A stretch of DNA of 64,000 bases, from NCBI RefSeq assembly GCF_000744935.1, contig NZ_JQMW01000004.1, forward strand, positions 22,869-86,868. The letters are read 5' to 3'. The translations under genes and the position numbers were made by a program. Shown here in pieces: positions 16,291 through 24,775 of the stretch. Position 1 is the first letter of the stretch. The number at the start of each line of letters is the position of its first letter. The DNA comes from Clostridium sp. KNHs214 (GTDB lineage: Bacteria > Bacillota > Clostridia > Clostridiales > Clostridiaceae). Below the pieces are notes generated by a model that was not told the DNA's origin, did not search any database, and worked only from the letters and a program-made list of their open reading frames with translations.

Positions 16291-17043
16291 TTATGGCTTT
16301 CTTGCCAAATACAAAACTATTGTATCGTAAAGCTTTATATTATTACCAAAACTTAAAATAGCGTCCTTGATGCCTGCGTAAAATTTTGATTTATACGGTT
16401 CCTGCAGAGTTATATGACAAGCATGTGTACTTATCCATGAAACATACTCATCAGCGTTAAATTCTCTTGTTTTATGATAATGACGGCATTCAATATCAGT
16501 AAAGCCATATTTTTCAGTATTGTTGTAATTTAAATTGCATGTATATTCTGCTTTTGGATGAAAATATTCAGAGTATATTTCCTGTATCTTCGAATATAAT
16601 GGCTCATTAGCACTTTTTTCATCTGTTCGAGTTAACATCATCGCAAATGTTCCATTGCTTTTTAATATATCATAAACTTTTGGAAAGCCCATTTCCTCCG
16701 GTATCCACTGGATTGTTGCCGCTGAATAAACCAAATCAAATTGATGATACCCAAAATCATATGTTTCAAAATCAGCATTTACAATTTTAAAATTATCATA
16801 TGAACTAAATTTATTCTTTGTATACTTTGCAAGATTTTCGCCAAGTTCAATAGCCAAATACGAACAATCTGTTTTCAATATCGGTTCAGTAGCCTGGCCT
16901 GTTCCGGGACCAATTTCAAGAGCTGTTTTGCCAGAATCGAGCTTTGAGTATTCTATAACATCGGCGAAAAGTTCATCACAATAACGGGTTCTCCATTTAT
17001 CAAATTTTTCAGGAATGCTGTCAAAAACCTTCCTAAAATCCAT
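16291..17043 (-). CDS. Class I SAM-dependent methyltransferase
   Basis: A 250-residue enzyme with motif I ALEIGPGTGQATEPIL (about residues 41-56), LAIELGENLAKY, IVNADFETYDF and VYSAATIQWIP. It belongs to the widespread methyltransferase-domain group whose start reads RKVFDSIPEKFDKWR. GGGGGAGGTATTATT supports the start. Small-molecule methylation is likely; the substrate is unknown. Confidence 0.85.
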   Translation of the reverse strand: MDFRKVFDSIPEKFDKWRTRYCDELFADVIEYSKLDSGKTALEIGPGTGQATEPILKTDCSYLAIELGENLAKYTKNKFSSYDNFKIVNADFETYDFGYHQFDLVYSAATIQWIPEEMGFPKVYDILKSNGTFAMMLTRTDEKSANEPLYSKIQEIYSEYFHPKAEYTCNLNYNNTEKYGFTDIECRHYHKTREFNADEYVSWISTHACHITLQEPYKSKFYAGIKDAILSFGNNIKLYDTIVLYLARKP

Positions 17044-17076
17044 AATAATACCTCCCCCTTGTATAAATAATGGTAA

Positions 17077-17262
17077 TTCACATTTTTTTACTATTATGTA
17101 ACACTCTTTATGAATACAATACCATTATTTCCCATAATTGTACATATTTAAGCACTGCTAACACAATCTAATTTATAAAACACTATATAAATCAACTGTA
17201 ATATTGAAAATGGAGCCTTTGGAGATATTTATATATTAATCTAACTCTACAAATTTGTCATT
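17077..17262. repeat. LR repeat copy 7
   Basis: Left block from TTACTATTATGTAACACTC through GCACTGCTAACACAATCTAA to AATATTGAAAATGGAGCC, then a direct jump to CTCTACAAATTTG. It is nearly identical to the copy at 22088. Confidence 0.75.
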
Positions 17263-17271
17263 TGAAGCTAC

Positions 17272-17772
17272 TTATAATTTTGCTTTAGTAATTATAGTCT
17301 TTGCAACTTCTGAAACAGACAAATTAGTTATATCTAATTTAGGATAAGTTACACTGTCAAAAGCTTTTCGAGATTCATTCAAAGTTCTTTTAATACGATT
17401 AGCACTCCTGTTATCAGCATTCATTCTATTGATATTTTCCTCTTCACTACACCAAAGTAAAAAAGGAATAAAGTCATGTTCATTTTTGGAAATTTCTAAT
17501 AGAATCCTTTGAAACACTTCTCTTCTTCGTCCATGAAAACCATATGAAAAAACAACAGTATTAACAACAGGACATTGTAAATAATTGATAAGTAAATCGC
17601 TAATATTCTTTGCGATTGTAGGTATGGTGTCATCATTTAAAACAAACGGATTCATGACCCTACATGGATCAGAATCAACATAAGCTGAATTTGGCAATTG
17701 TTTAATAATTTCTTTGCAAATAGTAGTTTTTCCTATTCCATTTGGACCACATAAAAACAAAATGTTTTTCAT
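17272..17772 (-). CDS. P-loop kinase-like protein
   Basis: A 166-residue AAA/adenylate-kinase-fold protein with Walker A LCGPNGIGKTTICKEI (residues 7-22), a VDSDPCRV acidic strand and a late RSANRIKRTLNES arginine cluster that resembles a nucleotide-kinase lid. It is likely a small-molecule or nucleotide phosphotransferase such as the cytidylate- or shikimate-kinase-like proteins common in accessory DNA. AGAAGGTGTTGTA leads the ATG. The next gene's stop codon lies only 12 bases upstream. Confidence 0.75.
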   Translation of the reverse strand: MKNILFLCGPNGIGKTTICKEIIKQLPNSAYVDSDPCRVMNPFVLNDDTIPTIAKNISDLLINYLQCPVVNTVVFSYGFHGRRREVFQRILLEISKNEHDFIPFLLWCSEEENINRMNADNRSANRIKRTLNESRKAFDSVTYPKLDITNLSVSEVAKTIITKAKL

Positions 17773-17784
17773 TACAACACCTTC

Positions 17785-18459
17785 TTAAATTACTATTCCA
17801 CCATTAAAAATACATTCATATATCTTTTTCCCATCATAAAGAATTTCCTCATATCCCTGATAGAATTCGAAACTTCCTTCTGTTTTACAGTGATATGTAT
17901 ACCCTCCATTTTGATATAATGCTGGTCCTCTATATGGTGAATCATATGGTGCATTTGACAGAGCATCTCTTAAAAAGTCTCCATTGAAATGCTCTCCTAT
18001 AACTCTTCCATAGTAATTCATACACCAATATGGTTCATTCTTTATCCATACTGCCTCTTCACCACCAAAACATTCTCCACCAATATAAGTATCATAATAA
18101 TAGAATTCCCCCTCTTTATACTCCAAATCATGTGAAGCAATCCTACTTGCTTTTGTTTCTTTTCCATGACCTGCATATGTTCCTTTCTTAGCCCTGAGAA
18201 GAAACTGAATCAATTGGCTCTTGTCTGGATTCTCTTTATTCTTTACATGTAAATCACAATTTTCAGCTTCCTTAACTAAACGATCTAATGAAATTTTAAA
18301 ATAGTCACTTAGCTGAATCAATCTTTCTAAATCAGGATAAGCTGTTCCATTTTCCCATTTTCCTACTGCCTGCCTAGAAACGTTTAATATTACCGCCAGT
18401 TCCTCTTGTGAAAGACTATTTTTTTTTCGTAACATCTGTATATTTTCTGCAATACTCAT
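17785..18459 (-). CDS. Xre-type HTH regulator with DUF5680 domain
   Basis: A 224-residue protein: N-terminal HTH_3 (LSQEELAVILNVSRQAVGKW, residues 16-35), then a DUF5680-like domain with KGTYAGHGKE, SHDLEYKEGEFYYYDTYIGG, PYRGPALY and a terminal glycine-rich strand. Such fusions probably couple DNA binding to an unknown ligand. AGGAGGTGTTGGCG places the start at 18459, three codons inside the longest frame. Its stop codon lies in the motif TTAAATTACTATT that joins it to the kinase cassette. Confidence 0.85.
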   Translation of the reverse strand: MSIAENIQMLRKKNSLSQEELAVILNVSRQAVGKWENGTAYPDLERLIQLSDYFKISLDRLVKEAENCDLHVKNKENPDKSQLIQFLLRAKKGTYAGHGKETKASRIASHDLEYKEGEFYYYDTYIGGECFGGEEAVWIKNEPYWCMNYYGRVIGEHFNGDFLRDALSNAPYDSPYRGPALYQNGGYTYHCKTEGSFEFYQGYEEILYDGKKIYECIFNGGIVI

Positions 18460-18552
18460 CGCCAACACCTCCTAAAATAATGATATATATAAATCAGGTA
18501 TATTACTACCAACTTACAATATGCAATTATGCTACCAGTGGTTGCATACATT

Positions 18553-18569
18553 CTACAAATTCCTATTTA
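18553..18569. repeat. Cassette junction motif
   Basis: CTACAAATTCCTATTTA followed by CTGAATTGTTTTACG. It lies about 95 bases upstream of the HTH gene's start codon. Confidence 0.6.
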
Positions 18570-18638
18570 CTGAATTGTTTTACGACTCTCATATATCACA
18601 ATCTATAGCTTATAATCAATTCAACATTCCCATATAAT

Positions 18639-19160
18639 TTAAGCTTGTACACTCTTAGATTTTCTCTTCATTGAAAACAATGTGAAAATTATAACCATAA
18701 TATATCCTAGTACTGCAACTATTGATGACTCTACTCCAAATTTTCCTCCCGTTAAAATAAATGATTTTGATAATAATTTATATGAAAAAATAGCACATAC
18801 CACTATATTTACTATATGTGCAGCATCCATACTATTTTTTACTAATTCACCTGAAGTACACAATAATACTGTTGAAACTACAACAGGTAATAGAATTGCA
18901 CATATAATCCAACGAATTTGAATTTTAGGCTTGTTAATATGACATTCTTTTAAAGAAATATATAATATCTTATTACAACATAATTTAATGAAATTATATG
19001 AAATTACAACATAAGATACTCCGAATATACCTGCTTTCACTCCATCAGGCAATGGTAATGTATATGCAAGACTGCTTATTCCCTGTGCCAATACTAGTAT
19101 TAAAATTCCTAAAAATATAGCCAATATTGCCTTTCTTGTAGTAAAAATTTCTTTATCCAT
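18639..19160 (-). CDS. CPBP-like membrane protein lacking the catalytic core
   Basis: A 173-residue protein with about four membrane helices. The first half resembles CPBP-family proteins up to the helix before the EExxxR motif; the sequence then jumps from VVCAIF to SYKLLSKSFILTGGKFGVES, the usual last part. The metal-binding EE, R and H motifs are absent. So it may be an internally deleted, inactive protease, though the frame is intact. GAAAGGAAAATATAT precedes the start. Confidence 0.6.
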   Translation of the reverse strand: MDKEIFTTRKAILAIFLGILILVLAQGISSLAYTLPLPDGVKAGIFGVSYVVISYNFIKLCCNKILYISLKECHINKPKIQIRWIICAILLPVVVSTVLLCTSGELVKNSMDAAHIVNIVVCAIFSYKLLSKSFILTGGKFGVESSIVAVLGYIMVIIFTLFSMKRKSKSVQA

Positions 19161-19204
19161 ATATATTTTCCTTTCTGATTAATATATAAAATTTTGCCTT
19201 AAAA

Positions 19205-19484
19205 TATTACATGTTTTATTATGTACTTTCTTATATATTCTGTAGTACTATTTATAAATATAATACCATTTTTTCTATAAATGTACATGTTTTGAGCACT
19301 GCTAATACAACTAATCCATAAAACCATTATATAAGCCAACTAGCATATTGGAGAAGGCCCCTTTGGCAGAGTCTCCAATATGGATGGCAACTTGATAATA
19401 TCCTTTTTTCAATATTTATATATGGCTTATAATCTTGGATATTGTAATAGGAATAAGATTATTGGTTTGAGTTTATAAAAATTT
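19205..19484. repeat. LR repeat copy 8, interrupted by a MITE
   Basis: Contains GTACATGTTTTGAGC and the ATATTGGAG/CTCCAATAT hairpin (about 19347-19382), then GATATTGTAATAGGAATAAG. The MITE at 19485 splits it; its final block (TTAGTGTTATGTAATAAC) resumes at 19600-19622. Confidence 0.72.
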
Positions 19485-19590
19485 AAAAGGGGCTGTCGCA
19501 TCAAGAATAAATACTACAATACATTGTGCTAGATTTTAATTTTTAGTACAATATATTGTATGTAAATTCTTTAATGTAACAGCCCCTTTT
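19485..19590. mobile_element. 106-bp MITE, copy 1
   Basis: Inverted ends AAAAGGGGCTGT and ACAGCCCCTTTT, with an internal ACAATATATTGT palindrome. A close relative lies at 34729-34832. Ends of the GGGGCTGT type are common in IS1182-like elements, so it is probably a deletion derivative. Confidence 0.65.
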
Positions 19591-19803
19591 AGTTTACATT
19601 AGTGTTATGTAATAACTTAAAAAAGTTTGCCCTAACTTTGATTTATAACTATTTAAACCTTTTGTTGCTTTTTTATTTTACCATGTCCACTCTTTTGCAA
19701 AAGGCTGTACCTTTCCCCATTTGATTATTCCATCATATTCTACAATTATTTATCACTATTCATAACCATAATACCATTAAGCTAAAATTATATTACTTCA
19801 AGA

Positions 19804-19820
19804 CTACAAATTGGAAATTT
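19804..19820. repeat. Cassette junction motif, 3' side
   Basis: CTACAAATTGGAAATTT overlapping the stop codon of the nucleosidase gene. The same form occurs at 8824. Confidence 0.6.
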
Positions 19821-20520
19821 ATATATAAGTTTCAATTTCTTTTAATAACCCTAATACATAGTTTTTGGATATTTCTGATGCTTTTTCGCAATTTTTTTCA
19901 AAATTATCGATTCCATTATGTGTTACTGTATCAGTAATCGTTCGAATAGCGATAAATGGTATATGATTTACATAACATACATGAGCAATACTTGCTGTTT
20001 CCATATCAATGGATAATGGATCATATTTAGCATTAATGATTTCTCTCATATTGTCCTCAATAAACTTTTCCCCTGTAACCATTTTTCCAAAGTGTACAGT
20101 ATAATCAGATTTTTTGTATCGAATTGATTTCCTTGACAACTCAAGTAATAGGCTATCAGAATCAAAGTAAATTGATGACATCCATGGATGGAACTCTGTC
20201 AATATATTATCATGAACATCATGATGTGCCACTTGGGTAGAGATTATGGTATCAAAAATATTAACCTTGTTGTCCATCCCACCTGCTGTTCCTGCATTTA
20301 CAATAGCATTCACATTATAAGTATCAATTAATATTTGAGTGGCTATTGCAGCATTTACTTTACAAACTCCGCTAAATAGAGCAACAACAGATACTCCATC
20401 TATTGTTCCCTCATAAATTTTTAGCATAGCCTTTTCTGAAATACTACAATTATGTATATGAGTTAAAAATGGCTCTATCTCTCTATCTCCTGCACATATT
20501 ATACCTATCTTCCATCTCAT
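19819..20520 (-). CDS. 5'-methylthioadenosine/S-adenosylhomocysteine nucleosidase
   Basis: A 233-residue member of the nucleoside phosphorylase fold. FSGVCKVNAAIATQ (about residues 49-62), VNAGTAGGMD (about 73) and SIDMETASIAHVCYV (about 170, with the ribose-binding glutamate) are the standard MTA/SAH nucleosidase motifs. The enzyme splits adenine from MTA or SAH, the by-product of methyltransferases, of which this array has several. GGGGAGGAATTACC leads the ATG. The length matches the family. An additional, paralogous copy elsewhere in the genome is likely. Confidence 0.9.
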   Translation of the reverse strand: MRWKIGIICAGDREIEPFLTHIHNCSISEKAMLKIYEGTIDGVSVVALFSGVCKVNAAIATQILIDTYNVNAIVNAGTAGGMDNKVNIFDTIISTQVAHHDVHDNILTEFHPWMSSIYFDSDSLLLELSRKSIRYKKSDYTVHFGKMVTGEKFIEDNMREIINAKYDPLSIDMETASIAHVCYVNHIPFIAIRTITDTVTHNGIDNFEKNCEKASEISKNYVLGLLKEIETYI

Positions 20521-20620
20521 GGTAATTCCTCCCCAAATTTTAAATAACTTTTAATACTAAAACACAGAATACCTTTTGTTCTTTCTTCTTTCTTTATAAT
20601 ATTTAATATCAATTTTAATA

Positions 20621-21150
20621 TTATTTTTTTCGAAAAACTAGTATTCCAAATTCAATTTCAGTATCCAATTGAGAAATTGCTTTCAATTTTCTTTCATCGT
20701 CAACACTTGTTTTATAATAATACGGTGTCATAGTAAAAAGATTAACAATATCTTCGTTACATGATAGATTAATTATTTCCCTAACTTCATGTTCTTCTAT
20801 AACCTCAAAGCCTTCCAGTTCATGGCAATGAAATATTCATAAATATTAGCAGTGTACCAGCACTCACCACAACCGGCATACAGAATTACGCAGCCATCCC
20901 ATACATATTTTTTTATAAGTTCTGAAAGCTTCTTTAAAAGAGACGCGAAATATTCCTTATTCAAAAAATCCCTTCTAGCACGAACCATCAACTTATCATC
21001 TCCATGCTGCTTTCCTTTTTTTTGTTTGGATAATAGCAAATTTACATATTCGATTTTTGCCAAATCAAAGCTATGCTTGTTTTCACAAGATAAGCTTTTA
21101 TTACATAAATTTAGTTGCTTTCTGCATACAGGGCAAAGAAAATTATCCAT
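20621..21150 (-). pseudogene. RlmA-like rRNA methyltransferase with internal deletion
   Basis: The N-terminus has the RlmA zinc ribbon (FLCPVCRKQLNLCNKSLSCE) and continues to motif I (ILYAGCGECWYTANI). The frame then shifts and jumps to the C-terminal region (EGFEVIEEHEVREIINLSC, LFTMTPYYYKTS, EIEFGILVFRKK). The middle of the SAM domain is missing. AAAGGAGATTACAAA shows the original start. The product would be inactive. Confidence 0.75.
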
Positions 21151-21458
21151 TTTGTAATCTCCTTTTCAATCATAATAACATCCCTCATCAAACTCCTATA
21201 TTTTACTCTTAACTTAAAATACACCTAGAATCATTATAGTAAGATATTTACATCTAATAAATATGCGTTCAAGCTATAATAGTATCTAGCATAAAGATAA
21301 GGAGACCTTCTCTGCTTTATTATTCCCTCTACCTCAATAATTAGAATTTGTTTAACCCTAATGAACTAAATTAGCTTATTTACCATAATAAGTATTGAAC
21401 ATTTAATCGCTTAATAATTTATAAACTTTATTTATATAATCTTTATCTTCAAAATAAT

Positions 21459-21575
21459 CTGATATTTTCAACATTAATACTGACCCCTCTGTTCCTTTAA
21501 ATGCTTTTTTAAACTTATTCTTATCATTAAGCATAACACGTTTTATTTCAACAAATAATCCAGTTAGACTAGAAT
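21459..21575 (-). pseudogene. Orphan copy of the 3158-3589 gene tail
   Basis: About 117 bases match 3197-3318 with a few differences (shared GATATTTTCAACATTAAT and AAGCATAACACGTTTTATTT). The copy ends abruptly and is joined to the last block of LR at about 21578. Confidence 0.75.
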
Positions 21576-21577
21576 AC

Positions 21578-21625
21578 CATTTTGCTTTATATTAGCGTTA
21601 TGTCATAACTTAAGAATAATCTGAA
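21578..21625. repeat. LR repeat fragment
   Basis: CATTTTGCTTTATATTAGC, GTTATGTCATAAC and TTAAGAA only; the rest of LR is absent. Confidence 0.6.
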
Positions 21626-21650
21626 GGAAATTATTTGAATGAAATGCCTA

Positions 21651-22031
21651 TTACCTACGCCAGTCATAGGGTAAAAGTTCTCGTATAGTTACAATTACAC
21701 CTTTCTTAACCATTACTTCGGCGTTAAGATTTTCTTCGTGCAGTTGACTTATAAATTCACGACATCGACCACAAGGTGGCATAATACCTCCATTACAACC
21801 TACAGCAATCATTTTTAGCACTTGGCTTTCACCAGCAGTTATCATTGCAGCCGCAGCAGCATGTTCGGCACAAAAGCCCATACCACACCCAGTATCAATA
21901 CAAACGCCAGTATATACATTCCCACTTTTGGTAAGAATAGCAGCACCAACTTCACCTGCTTCTGCACATTCTGAAATCTTACGCGGATTTATTACCGATT
22001 TTGCTAGTTCATATAGTTCATCAAATTGCAT
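21651..22031 (-). CDS. Cytidine deaminase
   Basis: A 126-residue homotetrameric-type cytidine deaminase with the zinc site CAEHAAAAAM (catalytic glutamate) and PCGRCREF, about 35 residues apart as usual. It deaminates cytidine or deoxycytidine; members of this group also include blasticidin-S deaminase-like enzymes, so a resistance role is possible. I place the start at 22031, ten bases after AAGGAG; an ATG three codons upstream is too close to the ribosome site. Its GC is clearly higher than that of its neighbours. Confidence 0.87.
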   Translation of the reverse strand: MQFDELYELAKSVINPRKISECAEAGEVGAAILTKSGNVYTGVCIDTGCGMGFCAEHAAAAAMITAGESQVLKMIAVGCNGGIMPPCGRCREFISQLHEENLNAEVMVKKGVIVTIRELLPYDWRR

Positions 22032-22087
22032 AAATATCATACTCCTTTAATCACATTATTTTTTCAAAATTAATTCACTTCACAATA

Positions 22088-22245
22088 ACTTACTATTATG
22101 TAACACTCTTCATGAATATAATACCATTATTTCCTAAAACTGTACATATTTTAAGCACTACTAACACAATCTAATTCATAAAACACTATATAAACCAACT
22201 GTATTATTGAAAATTGAGCCTTTGGAGATATTTATATGTTGATCA
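22088..22245. repeat. LR repeat copy 9
   Basis: From TTACTATTATGTAACACTC to GAGATATTTATATGTTG. Almost the same sequence as 17077-17230; both lack the right-hand hairpins. Confidence 0.75.
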
Positions 22246-22275
22246 CAATACTTGTTAAATATAATTTTTAATAAT

Positions 22276-22713
22276 TTACAATTGAATTACCATCACGTTT
22301 TCATCCCACATTATTTCTCCATTTTTTTCAAAGCCAACACTTTCATATAACTTTTCAGCAGATACATTTGTAATTGAAACTGTTGTATAAAATTTTATAT
22401 TTCCATATTCAATTCTTATTAAGTCAAGCATCTTTAAGATTGCTTTTTTTCCCAATCCTTTACCTTGATACTTTTTATCAATCATAAATCTAAGTAACAT
22501 TGGCTTACTTGTATCTTCTTCAATTCCATATAAGAGGAATCCAATTAGTGTTTCATCTTCAAATATGCATTTTGCATTCCAATTATCACATAATAAACTT
22601 ATAATAATTGAATTCCAATTTGGTGCTACAATTCCCTCTTGCTCCTCATAAACCTCCAATTTAGTACATTCATACCAATTTTCTTTTGTTACTTGTTTCA
22701 ATGAAATCCCCAT
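22276..22713 (-). CDS. GNAT acetyltransferase, PaiA/BltD-like
   Basis: A 145-residue GNAT with LRFMIDKKYQGKGLGKKAIL (about residues 80-99) as acetyl-CoA loop and a SAEKLYESVGFEKNGEIMW tail, matching the same subfamily as the cassette at 9556 but AT-rich like the host. AAGGAGGAAATAAA leads the ATG. Members acetylate polyamines or small toxic amines; the exact substrate is unknown. Confidence 0.85.
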   Translation of the reverse strand: MGISLKQVTKENWYECTKLEVYEEQEGIVAPNWNSIIISLLCDNWNAKCIFEDETLIGFLLYGIEEDTSKPMLLRFMIDKKYQGKGLGKKAILKMLDLIRIEYGNIKFYTTVSITNVSAEKLYESVGFEKNGEIMWDENVMVIQL

Positions 22714-22959
22714 TTTATTTCCTCCTTGTAACTTTCGTTTTGTTATACTACTACTTTGAACTATTATATTTCCTTTGCTTCACACTCCACATAAAATGTG
22801 TATTAAAAATAATTAAATCTATATGTAAATTGTATTATATTGTTGTAAAAATAACCATGAGGTAATGTATATCTGATATCGCAGTTTATAAGATTAAAAT
22901 CTAAGTTATATACTTTGTTTAATGTTTAAAGTATAATATTTTAGCTCTGCTTTTGTTAA

Positions 22960-23140
22960 AGTAATTATTTCTACTATATTTAGTATTTTTAATTTTACTT
23001 AAGCCTTTGGTGCTTTTAATAAATTTGATAGAATCCTTTGGGGATATTTATATGTGATTAGAATACTATGGCATTGTCATAGGTATTATGGATTTGAGAT
23101 TATAAAATATAGATAATTTCTTATTTATAACGCTATGTTT
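22960..23140. repeat. LR repeat, middle block
   Basis: Matches 4130-4310: TATTTTTAATTTTACTTAAG, CCTTTGGTG, TTTGATAGAATCCTTTGGGG, then AGATAATTTCTTATTTATA. It shows that the long middle block of copy 1 is part of the repeat. Confidence 0.7.
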
Positions 23141-23170
23141 TAATATAATGTTGAAATATAGCCTTATAAA

Positions 23171-23196
23171 TTATAGGTGGGATTGGCCACCTATAA
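23171..23196. terminator. Hairpin downstream of the reductase-like gene
   Basis: TTATAGGTGG and CCACCTATAA flank a six-base loop. It lies 40 bases below the 3' end of the minus-strand gene at 23237. A T-run is weak, so termination is only likely. Confidence 0.5.
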
Positions 23197-23236
23197 TACT
23201 CAATAAAAGAAAATTGAGAACTAAATATCAATTGTT

Positions 23237-23767
23237 TTATTTCACCTCGTAATGGAGTTCAACAAATTGATTGAATCTCCTTATCCCCTTTAACTTTAGT
23301 TCTATCTCAAAATCATTTTTTTTAAATAAAGGTATTCCATGACCTATTAGTGTAGGTGATATATTAATAATAAATTCGTCAACTAACCTTTCTTTAATAA
23401 AGGAATTTAGAAGAACACCGCCGCCAACAAGCCATATGTTTCCTCCATCCAGTCTTTTGATTTTATTTGTAAATTCCACTACATCTTGATTAATAAATTC
23501 TACATTTTCATTCTTACCTTCTTCTGATTTAGAAAATACATAACACTTTTTATTCTTATAAGGGAAATTACCTTTTTCTTTTTCAATAATCCAGTCATAA
23601 GTTCTTCTGCCAATTAGTATAGTATCAACTGTGTTGTAGAATTCAGAATATCCATTATCTCCTTCTCCTTCAGTTTTAAACAACCATTCCAAGGAATCAT
23701 CTTCTGTCGCTATGTAACCATCTAAACTTGTTGCAATATATAAAACTAATTTTCTATTGTTGGACAT
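23237..23767 (-). CDS. Dihydrofolate reductase-like (RibD C-terminal) protein
   Basis: A 176-residue protein of the YyaP/YwjB type. YIATSLDGYIATEDDS (residues 10-25), ILIGRRTYDWI (about 50) and IWLVGGGVLLNSFIKE (about 112) with a final LIGHGIPLF follow the RibD_C/DHFR fold. Such proteins bind NADPH and a pterin- or pyrimidine-like substrate; trimethoprim resistance is known for true DHFRs but is not implied here. GGAGGTTTATAT leads the ATG. A typical accessory cassette gene. Confidence 0.85.
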   Translation of the reverse strand: MSNNRKLVLYIATSLDGYIATEDDSLEWLFKTEGEGDNGYSEFYNTVDTILIGRRTYDWIIEKEKGNFPYKNKKCYVFSKSEEGKNENVEFINQDVVEFTNKIKRLDGGNIWLVGGGVLLNSFIKERLVDEFIINISPTLIGHGIPLFKKNDFEIELKLKGIRRFNQFVELHYEVK

Positions 23768-23989
23768 ATATAAACCTCCATACTTATAAAATTCAATCTA
23801 ATTTTAAAACATAATTAGCGAACAATAAATTACTATTGTTCATTAGATTTTAGTTTTTAATAACACTTATTATAACATAATTTACAAAATATCACACCTG
23901 CTATACATACATTGGCTCTCTATTTTTAAAATCTTTTATTTTGATATATGAATGGGTTACATTAGCACACTCTGAAATAAAATCTATAT

Positions 23990-24286
23990 CTATCTTTTTC
24001 TCCACATTGTAGATGTAGAAAATGGGTACAATCCAATACTGTAATAGAATTGTTGTGATGAACCAACTATTGCTTTTTTAGCTCCAAGTAAATTTACTCG
24101 TCTAATTCCTTCTAAAACTGCACACTTCCCTAATCCTAACTTTCTATAAGCTGGATCAGTTGCCACAGGCTCAATAACAGCAAAACCAGCTTTAGGTTCA
24201 TACCACATACCACAATAAGAAACAAAATTACCCTCTGAATTAACAACTGCTACCTTTAAATTTAAATCTACATTAGGCCTTATCAC
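23990..24286 (-). pseudogene. GNAT acetyltransferase, 3' fragment
   Basis: The frame holds the second half of a GNAT: VIEPVATDPAYRKLGLGKCA with the acetyl-CoA loop, then GSSQQFYYSIGLYPFSTSTM. The N-terminal substrate half is missing; the only start is a GTG without a convincing ribosome site. The end is also out of frame with further protein-like sequence, suggesting decay on both sides. It marks the right edge of the cassette array. Confidence 0.6.
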
Positions 24287-24775
24287 AGATGCTTTTATTT
24301 CTAAACTTTATAATCATATATATACCTCCCATATACCCTAAAATAAGTTATATATAATATTAGTTTAAATCATTCTAATACTAAATCAAAGATAAAAAAC
24401 ATTTCTATATTGTTTTTTACATTAAAAAATACTACTTAATAAAAGTATTATTCAAACCATCTTTTTGTATTATAATTGTTTAAAGTCCATTTATTGGTAA
24501 ATAATAACTTATTAGCAAAACAAATTATATTACAATTTGTTCACGTTCCCCGATGGATTTTCCCTTCCAGCAAGGAAAGATATATTTGAAATGCATTCAT
24601 ACAAGCATATTAGTCAGTAGCCAAGAGTGAAATAAGCTTCTATTATTCTCAGTACATGCTGGTTCGAACATGTTTAATAATATTTTATAAAAACCCCAAA
24701 GTCTTTATATATATGATAAAATAATAGAAAGTTGTGAATTATATGGATAATTTCACATTATAGGAGGGTTGATTT
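24287..24775 (+). other. Intergenic region between array and S9 peptidase
   Basis: No gene seen. It contains a GC-richer patch near 24541-24670 without a riboswitch motif that I recognise, and the AT-rich promoter area and AGGAGGG leader of the peptidase gene. Confidence 0.4.

Noticed and set aside
1450..24286. LR repeats as canonical integron attC sites
   Set aside because: They have hairpins and bounded cassettes but lack a consistent GTTRRRY/RYYYAAC core at the crossover, are longer (150-460 bp) than most attC sites, and no integrase gene was seen.
24541..24670. Possible riboswitch before the S9 peptidase
   Set aside because: The patch is GC-richer, but I could not match any known aptamer core and the stems are weak.
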